Positions 44,311-54,283 of a DNA stretch of 64,000 bases are shown here, in pieces (positions within the stretch are counted from its first letter, which is position 1; each line of letters opens with the position of its first letter). The DNA lies in assembly GCA_029339195.1 (NCBI GenBank), contig JAPTJF010000148.1, forward strand, positions 1-64,000, given 5' to 3'. The position numbers were made by a program, and so were the translations under genes. This DNA is from Micractinium sp. NFX-FRZ (Eukaryota; Chlorophyta; Trebouxiophyceae; Chlorellales; Chlorellaceae). The notes beneath the pieces were generated by a model. The model ran no database searches and was not told where the DNA came from. It saw only the letters and a list, made by a program, of their open reading frames with translations.

Positions 44311-47300
44311 ATGCCCTACACCATCCGCACAGCAGCAGCCCTGCTGTTGCTCCTGCTAGGCATCCTGTGCTCTGCAAACCGCCTCGGACCCTGCCCTGCC
44401 GACGAGCACGCCGAGTGCCCTGCCTGGGTACAAAGAGGAGAGTGCCTGGCCAACCCGCTCTTCATGCGGCAAGCCTGCAAGGCCAGCTGCCTGGTCGTCC
44501 CACACTGCGCCCTCCGAGCCATGGGCACAGAAGCAGCAAGCAACATGGGGCCATGGACGGGGCATGCCACTCCGGCTGGCACCGCCGCCTGGGCTGCGGG
44601 GGCGTCCGGGGTGCTTGGCGGGCGCCCGGCAGCCGGCCATTTCAGGCAGCACCCAGTGAGCTACTCAGGTGCGCCTCTTGCTTCAAAAAGCCAACTGTCT
44701 CGCATGTGAGCAGCAGTGCTAGATGTGTTGAGCACGCTGTGAGCTACCCAGGTGCGCTGTGCGCTGCTGCTGCAGCCAGGCCTCGGCGCACTGGGTGCTG
44801 CTTTGTGTGAGATACGAGCATGAGCCGTCAGGGGGTGCGCTAGGCATGCTGAGCACGCATTAGCAACGGCGGCGCTGCCAACATATGGGCATCTCCCCCC
44901 CCCTGACCACCCTCCCGCCCCGCTTTTTGTCTTGCCAGGCGTTGACCACGCGCCCGGCAGCCTCTCCCTCAGCAGCCTGGGCATAGGCACTTACCTGGGC
45001 GGCAGCGATGCACGCACAGATGAAGATGTGGCGAGCGCTATCATCCGGGTGCGCCCTGCTCATTCAAGTCATGTGCCCTGCCGATTCATCTGATGTGCCC
45101 TGCCGACTCAGCGCATGTTCCCTGCTGCATCCCAACCGGCGTGCACTCCGCCTCTGTGCCGCTGCCGGCCCTCCCTGCACTGCGCACAGCTGGCGCCATG
45201 CCACCTCGAGGTGCTCTGTGCCCCTCAAGCTGCTGGCATGCCCACATATGTGTGCGCTTATCAGTGATGTGTGCACGTGCACTGCTCGACACGCTGCACA
45301 GGGTGGCTAGGTTGGAATGGAGTGTGTTCGCGACTGCCCCCCAACCGCAGACGGTGTCTGAGTACCGTTGGAACGTGATTGACACTGCCGCCAACTATCG
45401 GGAGGGCCAGGCCGAGGTGTCTGGTGAGGCTGCCTTTGACAGCAGTACCACTGCTGCCTTGGATAGCAGTACCGCTGCTGCCTTCGGGTGGCACCGGCCT
45501 CGCCCCGCCTGCCAGGCAACAGCCCTGTTGCTCGTGCCGCATGGCCTGCCTGCCGCTCAACCCCCGCTGCTGCTGCGCTTGTTGTCTGTGTTTTGGCGCG
45601 GCTTTCCCTTGGCTGGTGGGCCCTCCTGGCGCATGGGCAGCTTCTTTGGTCGCTTCCCGCACACTGCTCCGCCCCCTGCTCAGGCTTGTCGTTTTGTTCT
45701 CCTGTCTCTCAATTGCAGTGGGCCGTGCGCTGCAGGCGCTGCGCTGGCTGGGGGGCGCCCAGCGTGAGGAGCTGTTCATCTCAACCAAAGCAGGCTACCC
45801 ACGACGTAGGCCCCCCAATGCTGCTGTCACTGCCGCTCGCTGCCGCCTGCTGCAATTGCTGCTGGTTGTTGGTGCGGCTGCTGGCTGCCGCTGCAGCAGT
45901 CACTACCGCAGCCGTGCTGCAGCTCCCTCCCACGGGAGCAGGGGCATTACGTTTTAATACCCCACCCCAAATCGCTGCACCAACACTTGCACGGCCGCGG
46001 CTTGCTGCCCCCGCGCTCAAACGGCCGTGCCCTGCGCCTACTCTCTGCCTGTGCCCTGTGCCATGTTTGACCGGCTGCTTCCGGCGGGGGAGAGAAAGCA
46101 GGCTGACACGTACGCACCACTGCTGATATTGTTACCGCCTGCTACCTTGTTTCTGTGCGCCTGCTGCAGCGGGCATGTTTGAGCGGCTGCTGCGCGAGGG
46201 CAACATCCAGCACGCTGACGTGGCAGGGGGCTACCACTGCATGCACCCCAACTGCATCCAAGACTCCCTCGCTCACTCAATGGGTGCGATGCTACGCTAT
46301 TTGCTGCTGCGCCGGTGCTGTGATGCCTGCTCTCTGTGCTGTGCCGGTGGAGGGAGCGGCACAGCTGGGTTGGGGGGATTGCAGTGCATTGGGGGGTGGG
46401 GGAGTTTGTCTCCGCCTGTGCGCCTGCCACCTGCATGCCCATTTCCCACTTCCCCACCTGCCAACCGGATGCGTCGACCCTGCTTTTGCCACAACAGGCG
46501 GCCGATGCACTTCATGGCTCCCCGTTGCACGTGCGGCACCCATCCGCTTGCCGCCTGCCTGCTGACTTTCTGACTCACCCGCCTGCCTGCCTGCCCGCCC
46601 GCCTGCTCGCTTGCCCATGTGTGCAGCCACCCTGGGTGTTGGCACCATCGACCTGCTGTACTTGCACAATCCAGCAGAGAGCCAGCTGCAGCTGCTGGGC
46701 AGGGAGGCGTTCATGCAGGTGAGGAGAGGGTGGAGCGGGGGTGGGCCTGGGAGATCACATCTGGGGTGGGCAAATTGGGCCCACAAGCCCGGCAGCTGAC
46801 ATCTTGTGGCTGCTGAACCTAAAGCTGAACCTAAAGCTGTGCCATTTGGCTGGATGTCTTCCGTGACTGGCTTGCCGGCGCTACAGCAGCCGTTGCTGTC
46901 AGCAGCGCTGCGCCCGAGGCCGCCTCCTCCGCTGCCCCCTGCCGCCACGCCCGCAGCGCCTGCGCGCGTCTTTCGAGCAGCTTGAGCAGTCACGACGCCA
47001 GGGCTTCATCAAGGCCTATGGAATTGCTTCGTGGTCCTGCTTCAGGTGCCCAAAAGGGGATGGGTAGAGGAGATGTGTGGGGTGGTTAAGGTCGGGGGAG
47101 GGCGGCGGTTGGTGTTGTTGCAGCAAGGGAATGTTGCCGTGCTGTCCCGCCCGTCTGTCTCCCACACCGCCCGTCCGCTTTACCTCTCTATGGCGTGTGT
47201 TCCCCGCCGTACAAGGCACCTCCCCCAGTGACCTCGGCCACTTGGACCTGCTGTCTGACCCTCTTCATCCTGCATTGCCCACAGACCTGCCTCAACTTCT

Positions 47301-49019
47301 CCTTCGCCAATTGGGCCGCCCCCCAACCGACTGTGCAGGGTGCCCCCCAGCGACCCCGGCCACTTGAACCTGCAGTCAGTGGTGGAGCTTGCCCGGGAGG
47401 TGGGAGGGGAGGACCACGGCTTCAGGTGGGTGCTGCCTGCTGGGGGAGGTATTGCGGTAAACCCGAATCCTTCCTTCCTTCTCCTTCCTTTACACTCTGT
47501 GCGTCTCGAAAGAGCATCTGATGCCATGGCTGAAATCTTGTGATTTGGGGAGTGGCGTGAGGGGGATTCAGCTAGCTAGAAAGTGTGAGGTGAGGACCAC
47601 GGGCGCAGGCGGGCCAGGGTGGGGGCCCAGGTGAGTGTGGGCTAGGGTGCATGTGCGACCGTGGGCGCCGGGTGGGTGTAGGGGTGCACCCATCTGCCCG
47701 CCAATGCACGGGTGCCAGAGGCTCAACTCTTGCTGACCGCCCCATTTCGCTGGCTCGGGCGGTGAAGTGCATGTCTGTGTCGTCCTTGTCTTCCTGTTTC
47801 GCAGGTACATACAGCTGCCTGTCAATGCACGCATGCCCGAGGCATGGGCAGAGCCCTGGCAGGAGCTGCGTGACGCCACCACCTGTGGGGCCAGCAAGGG
47901 CACCAGCGAGGGCACCAGCGGCGGCGGCAGCAAGGACGACGTAAGCGGCGCCGCCAGCGGCAGCAACGTGTGCAGGGCAGAGTATGCTACGCTCTTGCAG
48001 GCGGCACAGAAGGTGGGCTGGGTTGTCAGCACCTGGCAGCAGGTAGTGTAGTCTAGCTGCAGATGCCGCCCATGCCTGGCCCCACCTTCTACCTGCCGAT
48101 CATTGCGCCCGCCTGCCTGCCTTCCTTGCCTTGCCTGCGCTTGCGTTGCTGCCACCCACCCAGAAAGACTTCAACCACCTCTTAATCCTTCTGCCCCTTC
48201 CCTCTCGACTCTGTCAATGCCTCCCCTTTCCCTCCGTGCAACCCCGTTGTGCCGTTGCTTCCCCCTGCAGCTGGGGGTGGGCGTGTTTGGCAGCGGGCCA
48301 CTCATGGAGGCGGAACTGCTCAAGGACAGGGGCCTGGCACGGGCAGCGGCAGCGGCGCCGCACCTGCAGCACATTCAGGCGAGTGCAGGGGGATAGGGGC
48401 GTTGTGAAACGGAGGAGTGGTACCCCCTTTGCTGAGCAGGGGGTGGATTGGGTTCGGAAGGAGGTGCCTGCCTACCCACCGCCTGCCACCCGCCTGCTTG
48501 CCTGCCCGCCTGGCGGCTCGCCTGCCTGTCGCCAAAAGGCAGCATGCATTGGGTGCCTGCGCCTGAGTTTCCCTCGAGTAACTCCCCGCTCTCCCACCCC
48601 CCACACTGCACGCCTGCACGGCTGCAGGGCGCCGCGCCCCGGCTGCTGCAGTTGGCACGCAGCACCCCGGGGCTGCTGGCGTCGCTTGTAGGGCAGAAGA
48701 CACACGAGCATGTGGAAGCCAACGGGGCACTGACCAAGGTGTGCAGCATGACAGCACTGCCGGTGGGGGGCGGGGTGCCAGGGAGTATTGTTGACATCAT
48801 AAGCTGGGGACCACACGTATGTGGTTGCCTGCCCAAGGCCTCCCCAACCCGTTGGCTCCCTGGTTGCCAAGCTCTAACTCGGGTGGTGCCTGCTGGCCTC
48901 CCTTGGTTCGGTTGTTGGACCCAAACTGCTCGGCTCCCTCGCCTGCTGGCCCTGTGCAGGTGGCCCCGCTCAGTGAGGCAGACTTCCGGGCCGCTTTTGA
49001 AGGGCTGACCTCAAGCTAG
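44311..49019 (+). CDS. Secreted or anchored ShKT-domain plus aldo-keto reductase fusion protein
   Basis: Twelve exons: 44311-44668, 44939-45048, 45351-45423, 45719-45805, 46170-46283, 46627-46718, 46957-47045, 47339-47425, 47805-48012, 48271-48378, 48628-48738 and 48960-49019; about 498 residues. Exon 1 encodes a signal peptide or anchor (AAALLLLLLGILCSA) and a six-Cys ShKT-like domain (CPADEHAECPAWVQRGEC, then NPLFMRQACKASC); the last Cys is spaced more widely than usual. The rest is an aldo-keto reductase: SLGIGTYLGG, catalytic Asp and Tyr in NVIDTAANY, Lys in STKAGY, His in LLYLHNP, then AYGIASW and GVGVFGSGPLMEAEL. A Gly/Ser insertion lies near 360-385. It should reduce carbonyls with NAD(P)H; the substrate is unknown. 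Intron 10 needs a GC donor. The two halves join in phase through one GT-AG intron. Confidence 0.87.
44656..44758 (+). repeat. Copy of exon 1 donor in AKR intron 1
   Basis: gtgagctactcaggtgcgc (exon 1 end and donor, 44657-44675) recurs as gtgagctacccaggtgcgc at 44740-44758, 83 bp downstream, with GT intact. Confidence 0.85.
45436..45487 (+). repeat. 27-bp tandem repeat in AKR intron 3
   Basis: Two units of gacagcagtaccactgctgcctt type (second: gatagcagtaccgctgctgcctt); each unit is itself partly palindromic around agcagtac. Confidence 0.75.
47208..47612 (+). repeat. Decayed copies of AKR exon 8 on both sides of it
   Basis: Upstream, at about 47212-47262, cctcccccagtgacctcggc and cacttggacctgc resemble the exon 8 start (real: ccccccagcgaccccggcca, from 47343). 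Downstream, ggtgaggaccacgggcgcagg at about 47588 resembles the exon 8 end (gggaggaccacggcttcagg, 47407-47426). Neither copy is intact. Confidence 0.7.
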
Positions 49020-49084
49020 TTGCACAGTTCCGGCGGCCAAAAGCAGCAGCGGCGGCAGCTGCTGACGCAGCAGATACAGTCGCT

Positions 49085-50720
49085 GGCAGCACAGCTGTCT
49101 GGGCCGCTGGCCAGGCCCCTGCCCAGGCCTCTGCCCAGGCTGCTGCCGCTGCGGGCGGCTGTAGGCAAAGGTCCGAGGTGAGCCCCGCGGGAGTCAGCGA
49201 GGGGTGCCCCTAGCGCCAGCCATGCAGCTACCATGCAGACTGATCTGCTGCCCACGGACAGCGGGGTCCCAACAAAAGTCGCAACGGATTGAGCAAGCCT
49301 GGGGTCGCGGTATAATGGATGATGACGTGCTTAAACAGTGTCGAGTGCAATGCGCCGATGTATTTTTTGCCTTAGCCTGTTACAGGCATTAGTGCATGAC
49401 ACAGCATGCATGTCATGCATACAATGAGCTGGCCTGAAAAAAGATGCGGCACAGACTAGTCTCACAACCGTCCAGAGGCCCAACAGCAGGGAGCACAGGC
49501 CCAGTGGAGTATACGATGCAAGCAACCGCAGGGGTGAGCGGGAGCCTATCGGCCGACACCATGAAAAATACAGACGCAAGCACTGGAAAACGTGTTGCGG
49601 TCCCTGCAACCGTCGCGGCACACAAAGCCAAGGCAAAACAAAACAGAACGGAGGTAAACAACACAAAACAAAACGGAACGAAGCATGGCTTCTTGGTACG
49701 TGGCAACAGTTCATGCTGCTGCTGCCGCTGTAGCCGTCAGCGGCGTCGCTGCCATCGTCGCTGTGCGCATGGTTGGTGCCGACCCAAGGGGCCGGGCGGA
49801 TCGCCCTGCGACGGTGCACGAGCGTGTCAACGGTGGTGTCGTCAGGCGCCATGAGCTCCACGGGCAGGCAGCCCGGGGGGACGTTGGACATGCTGACCAG
49901 CTGGCGGCCTGATGCCCTTGGAGGCGTCACCCCCTGCAAGGGAGGAGGGAAGGGGTGGGGGGGCGGGGAGGGGGGGGGGACACGAGAGGATGTGTCAGTC
50001 ACCCGAGGCAGGGGAATCCATGTCCTAGCGCCACCGCTGCCGCCGGCACGTGCACCCAAGCCTCATGTCCCCACGGGCGCCGCGCCAGTCACGTGACGGC
50101 CTAGGACAGCCCCCCCAATGCAGTCCAACGTCCCTGAGCCCCAAAGAAACACCCTAACGGGAGCGCCACTCCAGCGCCGCCGCTGTCGCCGCCACCGGTG
50201 TCCTGCCCCCACGGGCTCCGCACCTGCCGCCAGGGCCTTGGACAGCCCCCCGAGAGCCCTCCAACGTCCCCCCGCCCCAAAAAAGGCACTCACCTGTCGG
50301 GGGGGGGGGGGCGAGCCCCAACCCACCTGCGCCCCTTCCGGAAGTCTTTGTCCTCTCTCGTCTTCACGGCCACCCTTGAGTTTTCTAACCCACCTCGCCG
50401 ATGTAAATTGGGCGGTCGCCGTCTGTCGAGACATGCGGTGCCTGCTGTGCAAACGAAGCATGAGGGTAAACGTGTTGAATCTTTTGGCTCAGCACCCAAC
50501 GCTTGAAACCGCACAGTTCCTCCCTTCCGCAGCCGCCCTTGGAGGCACTGACCTGCGTCATGCTGCCCGCAGCCTGCCGCCTGGGCCCAGCCGCTGTGAC
50601 AGGCACCCGCATGCACCCGCGATACCTGCATAGAAGCCTGCAAGCACCCGGGTGCCGGGCAAGCGGCGCCCGCTGGGTGACGGCGGCGGGGGCACCGTCG
50701 CCAGGCGGCTGGTGGGGCAG
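49085..50720 (-). repeat. Dispersed repeat, copy 2, interrupted by an insertion
   Basis: The minus strand of 50720-50396 and 49362-49085 matches plus-strand 1-398 and 389-700 of this window. The copy begins about 65 bp after the stop codon of the aldo-keto reductase gene, which leaves that gene almost no unique 3' UTR. The frame around DGDRPIYIG, open through the junction in copy 1, is cut here by the 1033-bp insert. Confidence 0.78.
49353..50405 (-). mobile_element. 1033-bp retroposed-type insertion with 10-bp target-site duplication
   Basis: The insert (49363-50395) is flanked by cgccgatgta at 49353-49362 and 50396-50405; copy 1 of the host repeat has one such site (389-398, reverse complement). 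No terminal inverted repeats are visible. Read on the minus strand, its 3' end has TGTAA (49384-49380) followed 11 nt later by six A residues (49368-49363) at the junction, as expected for a reverse-transcribed polyadenylated RNA. The 5' part contains an imperfect tandem repeat of about 150 bp (about 50080-50290), and an unspliced acceptor-like tract (ccttgcag, near 49938). A GC-rich frame (MSNVPPGCLPVELMAPDD...) could be the last exon of the source gene. No transposase or reverse transcriptase is encoded, so it is a non-autonomous element or retrocopy. Confidence 0.7.
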
Positions 50721-51300
50721 TGACGAATGTTACGAGGAGCTGTCTCAAGAATATGCAGCTTCATTTGCAAACCACGACATATCGGACGAGGCATTCCAGT
50801 GTGGGCTGGAACAACTCTACCATGAGATTGCAAAGCTGCAGGCCCTTGAGCAGGCCGAAATGGCGGGCAACCAAGCACTGCCGACCGCGTCGCGGGCCTC
50901 GCTCCGTCGCCGCCGCAAGGCCAACCGCACGCGCGCCGCGCCCCCCTCCCTGGCCGCTGCTTGGACGCCAGCAGTGGCAGGCACGGCACCGGTAGTGGCC
51001 AATGTACGCACAGCGGCGGCAGAGGCGGCAGCCGCGGCGGCAGTCTCCTTTGCCAGCACGGCTGCTGGGCATGAGGCAGCTGCCGAGGCCGCAGAGGCGG
51101 CCGCTGCCAACCAGCCGGCGGTGGCACCGTCGGCGGCCGGCCAGGAGTGGGTGCTAGCGGCGGCGGCGTGGCGCAGGGCATTCGAGGCCCTGGAGGCGGC
51201 GCGGCAGGCTGACCCAGAGGCGGCGGCGGTGCGTGAGGCTGTGGCGACGGTGCAGGCAACGCTTGACTTCAAGCTTCAGCGCCGGGCCCTGCGCGATTAA
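50611..51300 (+). CDS. Hypothetical Ala-rich protein
   Basis: Not recognised. An ATG at 50611 opens 229 codons ending TAA at 51298-51300. The first 35 codons overlap the dispersed repeat. From about residue 38 an acidic segment follows (DECYEELSQEYAASFANHD, then CGLEQLYHEIAKLQALEQAE), then a basic patch (RRRRKANRTR) and a long Ala-rich helix region with AAEAAEAAAAN and a final helical stretch (RRAFEALEAARQADPEA). Codon-position GC bias supports coding from about 50730. The start is uncertain, and an upstream exon is possible. No transmembrane segment is seen. Confidence 0.45.
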   Translation: MHPRYLHRSLQAPGCRASGARWVTAAGAPSPGGWWGSDECYEELSQEYAASFANHDISDEAFQCGLEQLYHEIAKLQALEQAEMAGNQALPTASRASLRRRRKANRTRAAPPSLAAAWTPAVAGTAPVVANVRTAAAEAAAAAAVSFASTAAGHEAAAEAAEAAAANQPAVAPSAAGQEWVLAAAAWRRAFEALEAARQADPEAAAVREAVATVQATLDFKLQRRALRD

Positions 51301-52230
51301 AGGCCTGCGCTGGCAACACTGCGCTGCAGCCCGCTTGCTGGCTCCAGCAGTGGTGGCACACCTCTCCTCTACTGGTGCTGCTTGTCTGTCTGAGTCTGCG
51401 CTGCGCGACAGCAGCTGGCTCACTGCCTCCAACCAACATCGCAATCCACAGACGCACACCCTCACTTTGCTTGGTTGATCTGTCTTTGTTTTCGCTACAC
51501 ATGCCCTGACCCTCTCCTCGTCTTTTGATTTGCAGTGCTTAACCATTCTGCAACCTCCCTGCGTGTCAAGACAGTGGGCATCAATCTGCCTTGGGAACGC
51601 AGTTTGTGGTGGCAGATGGATGGGAAAGACACAACTGATCTGGGCCAGCACGGGTCCCAGGGCACAGGTCAGGGCTGGCTCTACCGCCCAAATGTGACTG
51701 CTTGCCTGCCTGCCCGCCTGCCTGCCTGCCTGCCCACCCGCGTCCGCCTGCCTGCTACCCAAAGCCAGTTCAGAGCTGTGCAATGCTGCAAAACAGACGA
51801 TCGCCATGCTTGCCTGCGCACCACCTGCTCCTTCAGTCACTGCTGACACACTCGCAAGTGATATCTATTGAACGTGCGGCAGTGGGCATCACAGAGCAGC
51901 AAGCACACAAGTAGAACTGCAACACAGCAATCACCAGTGTTGGGTGGTTGACAGTACGATGGGGCCACGTAGACATACGAGAATGCAACAGATATGCCAA
52001 GGCCCAGGCGGCCGCTGTTGCCTGATCAAGTGAGAGGGAAGGGGCCGGAAGCACAGTCGTGATGATGGTCCAATGTGCACAGAATGACGCTCAGCAGCAG
52101 CAGTACCACGCCAGACCAAAAACACTTGCATGAAACAGGCACTCATCTCAAGATCGCGGGCATGCAGCGCAGGAATGCACGTGCATACGCTGCTGTTGCT
52201 GCCAGGTGGCTGCCCGGTGGCTGACACTGC
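51301..52230. other. Convergent intergenic region
   Basis: About 930 bp between the Ala-rich ORF (+) and the LRR gene (-). It includes a tgcctgcc simple repeat (about 51702-51735). No supported gene, RNA or poly(A) signal was found. Confidence 0.4.
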
Positions 52231-54026
52231 TCAGTGAAGCATGCCGCCCTCCCCCGTGTCTGCCGCCCGCCGCACCACATCCAGCCCCGGCCGCGCCTCT
52301 TGCAGCCTCTCCACCGCCTCGGACACCCGCTCATCCGATGCACCCGGGTTGGCTGCAATGACCAGCAGCCGCAGCTTGGGGCAAGGCCCGGCAGAGCTAC
52401 TGCGACTGCTGCCGTCGCCGCCGCTGCCGCTGGCGCCGTCGGCAGGTGCGAGCGCTGCCAGCAGGGCCAGCAGCTGCGGGGCTGCCAGGTGGTTCCCCGA
52501 TATGTCTAGCTCACGCAGGGTGCTGAAGGCGCCGGGCGCTGCCAGCGATGCAAGCACTGCCTCCATTGCCGCCTCTGTCTCTGCCTCTGCCCCCGCCCCG
52601 CTGCGTCCCAGCTTGCAGTCATGCAGGCAGAGGCTGGAGAGCGGGGCCGCTGCCAGCGCTGCCACGGCTGCTGCGCCTGCGGAGTTGCCGCTGAGATCGA
52701 GCGCGAGACCCTCTGCCCCTGCTGCCCTGCCTGCCGCCGCCGCTTCGTCTGCTGCTGCCCCGCTGGCGCCAGCTGGCACCGGCCTGCGTGCTAGAGCCTC
52801 TGCCAGGGCTGCCATGCTCCCATCCTCCAGGCTGCACCCGCAGAGCAGCAGCTTGCGCAGCCGCGGCGCCCGGCCCGCTTGCAGCGCAGCGGCCAGCGCC
52901 GCCGTGCCCTGGGCACCCATGCCGGCGTTCCCACTCAGGTCGAGAGCAATCAGAGAGGGAGGCAGACCTGCCGCAAGCGCTGCCGCTGCCTCACCGTCCA
53001 AGCCGCAGCGCTGCAAATGTAGCTGCGCCAGGCTGGCGCTGCCACCGCTGCCGCCGACCAGCGCCGCCGCCAGTGCCGCTGCACCGCCTGCCCCGAGCTC
53101 GTTGCTGTCCAGGCGCAGCGTGCCCAGGCGTGGCAGGCAGCCCTGTTGCAGCGCCGCTGCCAGCGGCTGCATCCCCTCGGCACCCGCCAGGCCACAGGCC
53201 GACAAATCGAGCGACCCCAGGCTGGCGCCACCGCCGTCTGCCAGCCCTTCCAGCAGCGCTGCCAGCCCCGCTGCTCCCAAAGCATTCTGCCCCAGCAGCA
53301 GCTCTTCAAGCTTGCTGCCACCGCCGCCGCTGCCGCTGCCGCTGGCGCCTGCCAGGGCTGCCGCCAGAGCAGAGCAGCCGGCAGCGGTGATCCCCTTGCG
53401 CTCCAAATTGAGCTGCTGGAGCGAGGCGCTGGCGGCGATGCCTGGCGCCAGTGCAGCCAGGCCCTGCGCCTCCCAGCGGGGCAACAGGTGGGGGCGAGTG
53501 GCAGTGGGTGGGGCCGGGCGGGCGCTTCAAGCTTCCAGGTGCACACGCACTGCAGGCGGCACTGCAAAACCAGGCTGGCGAGCAGTGGGCTCAGCGTGCA
53601 GCAGGCGTAGCAGGGTGAAGCTAATGGCTGCCTGCCTTTTTTCATGGGAGCTGCGGCACGGCAGCCCCTGCGCTTCATGCCCAAGCGCCGCCTACCAGAA
53701 ACGCAGCGGATGGCAATCGTGAGTGAATGAGCTCCCTGTAAGCTCACCTCATCCCCAAAGGATCCATTGCCCAAGTCCAGGCTGCACAGGGCAGTGTTGG
53801 CGGCGAGTGCCCGGGCAAAGGCGGCGGCCGCCGTCGGCCCCACCGCGTGGCTGGCGATGCTCAGCTCCCGCAGCACCGTGTTGGCCGCCAGCGCCTCGCA
53901 CAGCTCCAGGGCATCGCCCTCCTCGAAGCGGCGGCCCCGAAAGAGGCAGAGGCTCGTCAGCGAGGCATCGTTCCGCTGCACCCGCTCAACAAGGTCCTTA
54001 ATGCCTCTTGGAGCTCCCCACGCCAT
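52231..54026 (-). CDS. Leucine-rich-repeat protein, ribonuclease-inhibitor-like type
   Basis: Two exons, 54026-53748 and 53463-52231, joined in phase; 503 residues. The whole protein is built of about 26-30-residue repeats of the RI/NLRC/RanGAP type: LRELSIASHAVG, LCSLDLGNGSFGDEGL, LQQLNLERKGITAAGC, LEELLLGQNALGAAGL, LGTLRLDSNELGAGGA, LIALDLSGNAGMGAQGT and LRELDISGNHLAAPQL. Loops between repeats are stuffed with Gly/Ser/Ala. No kinase, NB-ARC or transmembrane region is present. LRR proteins of this kind bind partners; which one is unknown. The ATG at 54026 begins the repeat-bearing exon; the frame upstream lacks LRR character. It is divergent from the SHPRH-like gene, 257 bp away. Confidence 0.85.
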
Positions 54027-54283
54027 GGCAGCTCTGATCCAGTGAATGCATGCATGTGGGCTGCGCTGCCCATTCAAGCCGACGGCGTCTGAATTGGAGC
54101 GCAGCAGCAAGCACAGCAGGCGGGAGGTTTGAGGTGAACAGCGGCGCCCTGTGCATTTACAGCAGCTTTCGGCAGCGACTCGGAGTGGATGGCAGTGGGA
54201 ACGAGGCGCTGAGGCGCCCAACCCCGACAGAGTGATCGCCCCTGCGGCCATACGGCAGCACAGCGCAGCAACGATTTGAAAAG
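54027..54283. promoter_or_regulatory. Divergent promoter region between LRR and SHPRH-like genes
   Basis: 257 bp separate the start codons of two divergent genes, so promoters must be compact or shared. No TATA box or named motif was identified. Confidence 0.5.

Noticed and set aside
46292..46993. 233-codon minus-strand frame opposite AKR exons 5-7
   Set aside because: It crosses three well-supported exons and introns of the AKR gene with no homology of its own.
49331..50059. 242-codon minus-strand frame inside the 1033-bp insert as an intact gene
   Set aside because: It crosses the insertion junction, lacks a good start, and reads through a probable 3' UTR; only its first part looks coding, as the tail of a source gene.
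50060..50300. Possible CRISPR-like or satellite array in the insert
   Set aside because: There are only two imperfect units of about 150 bp and no regular spacers.
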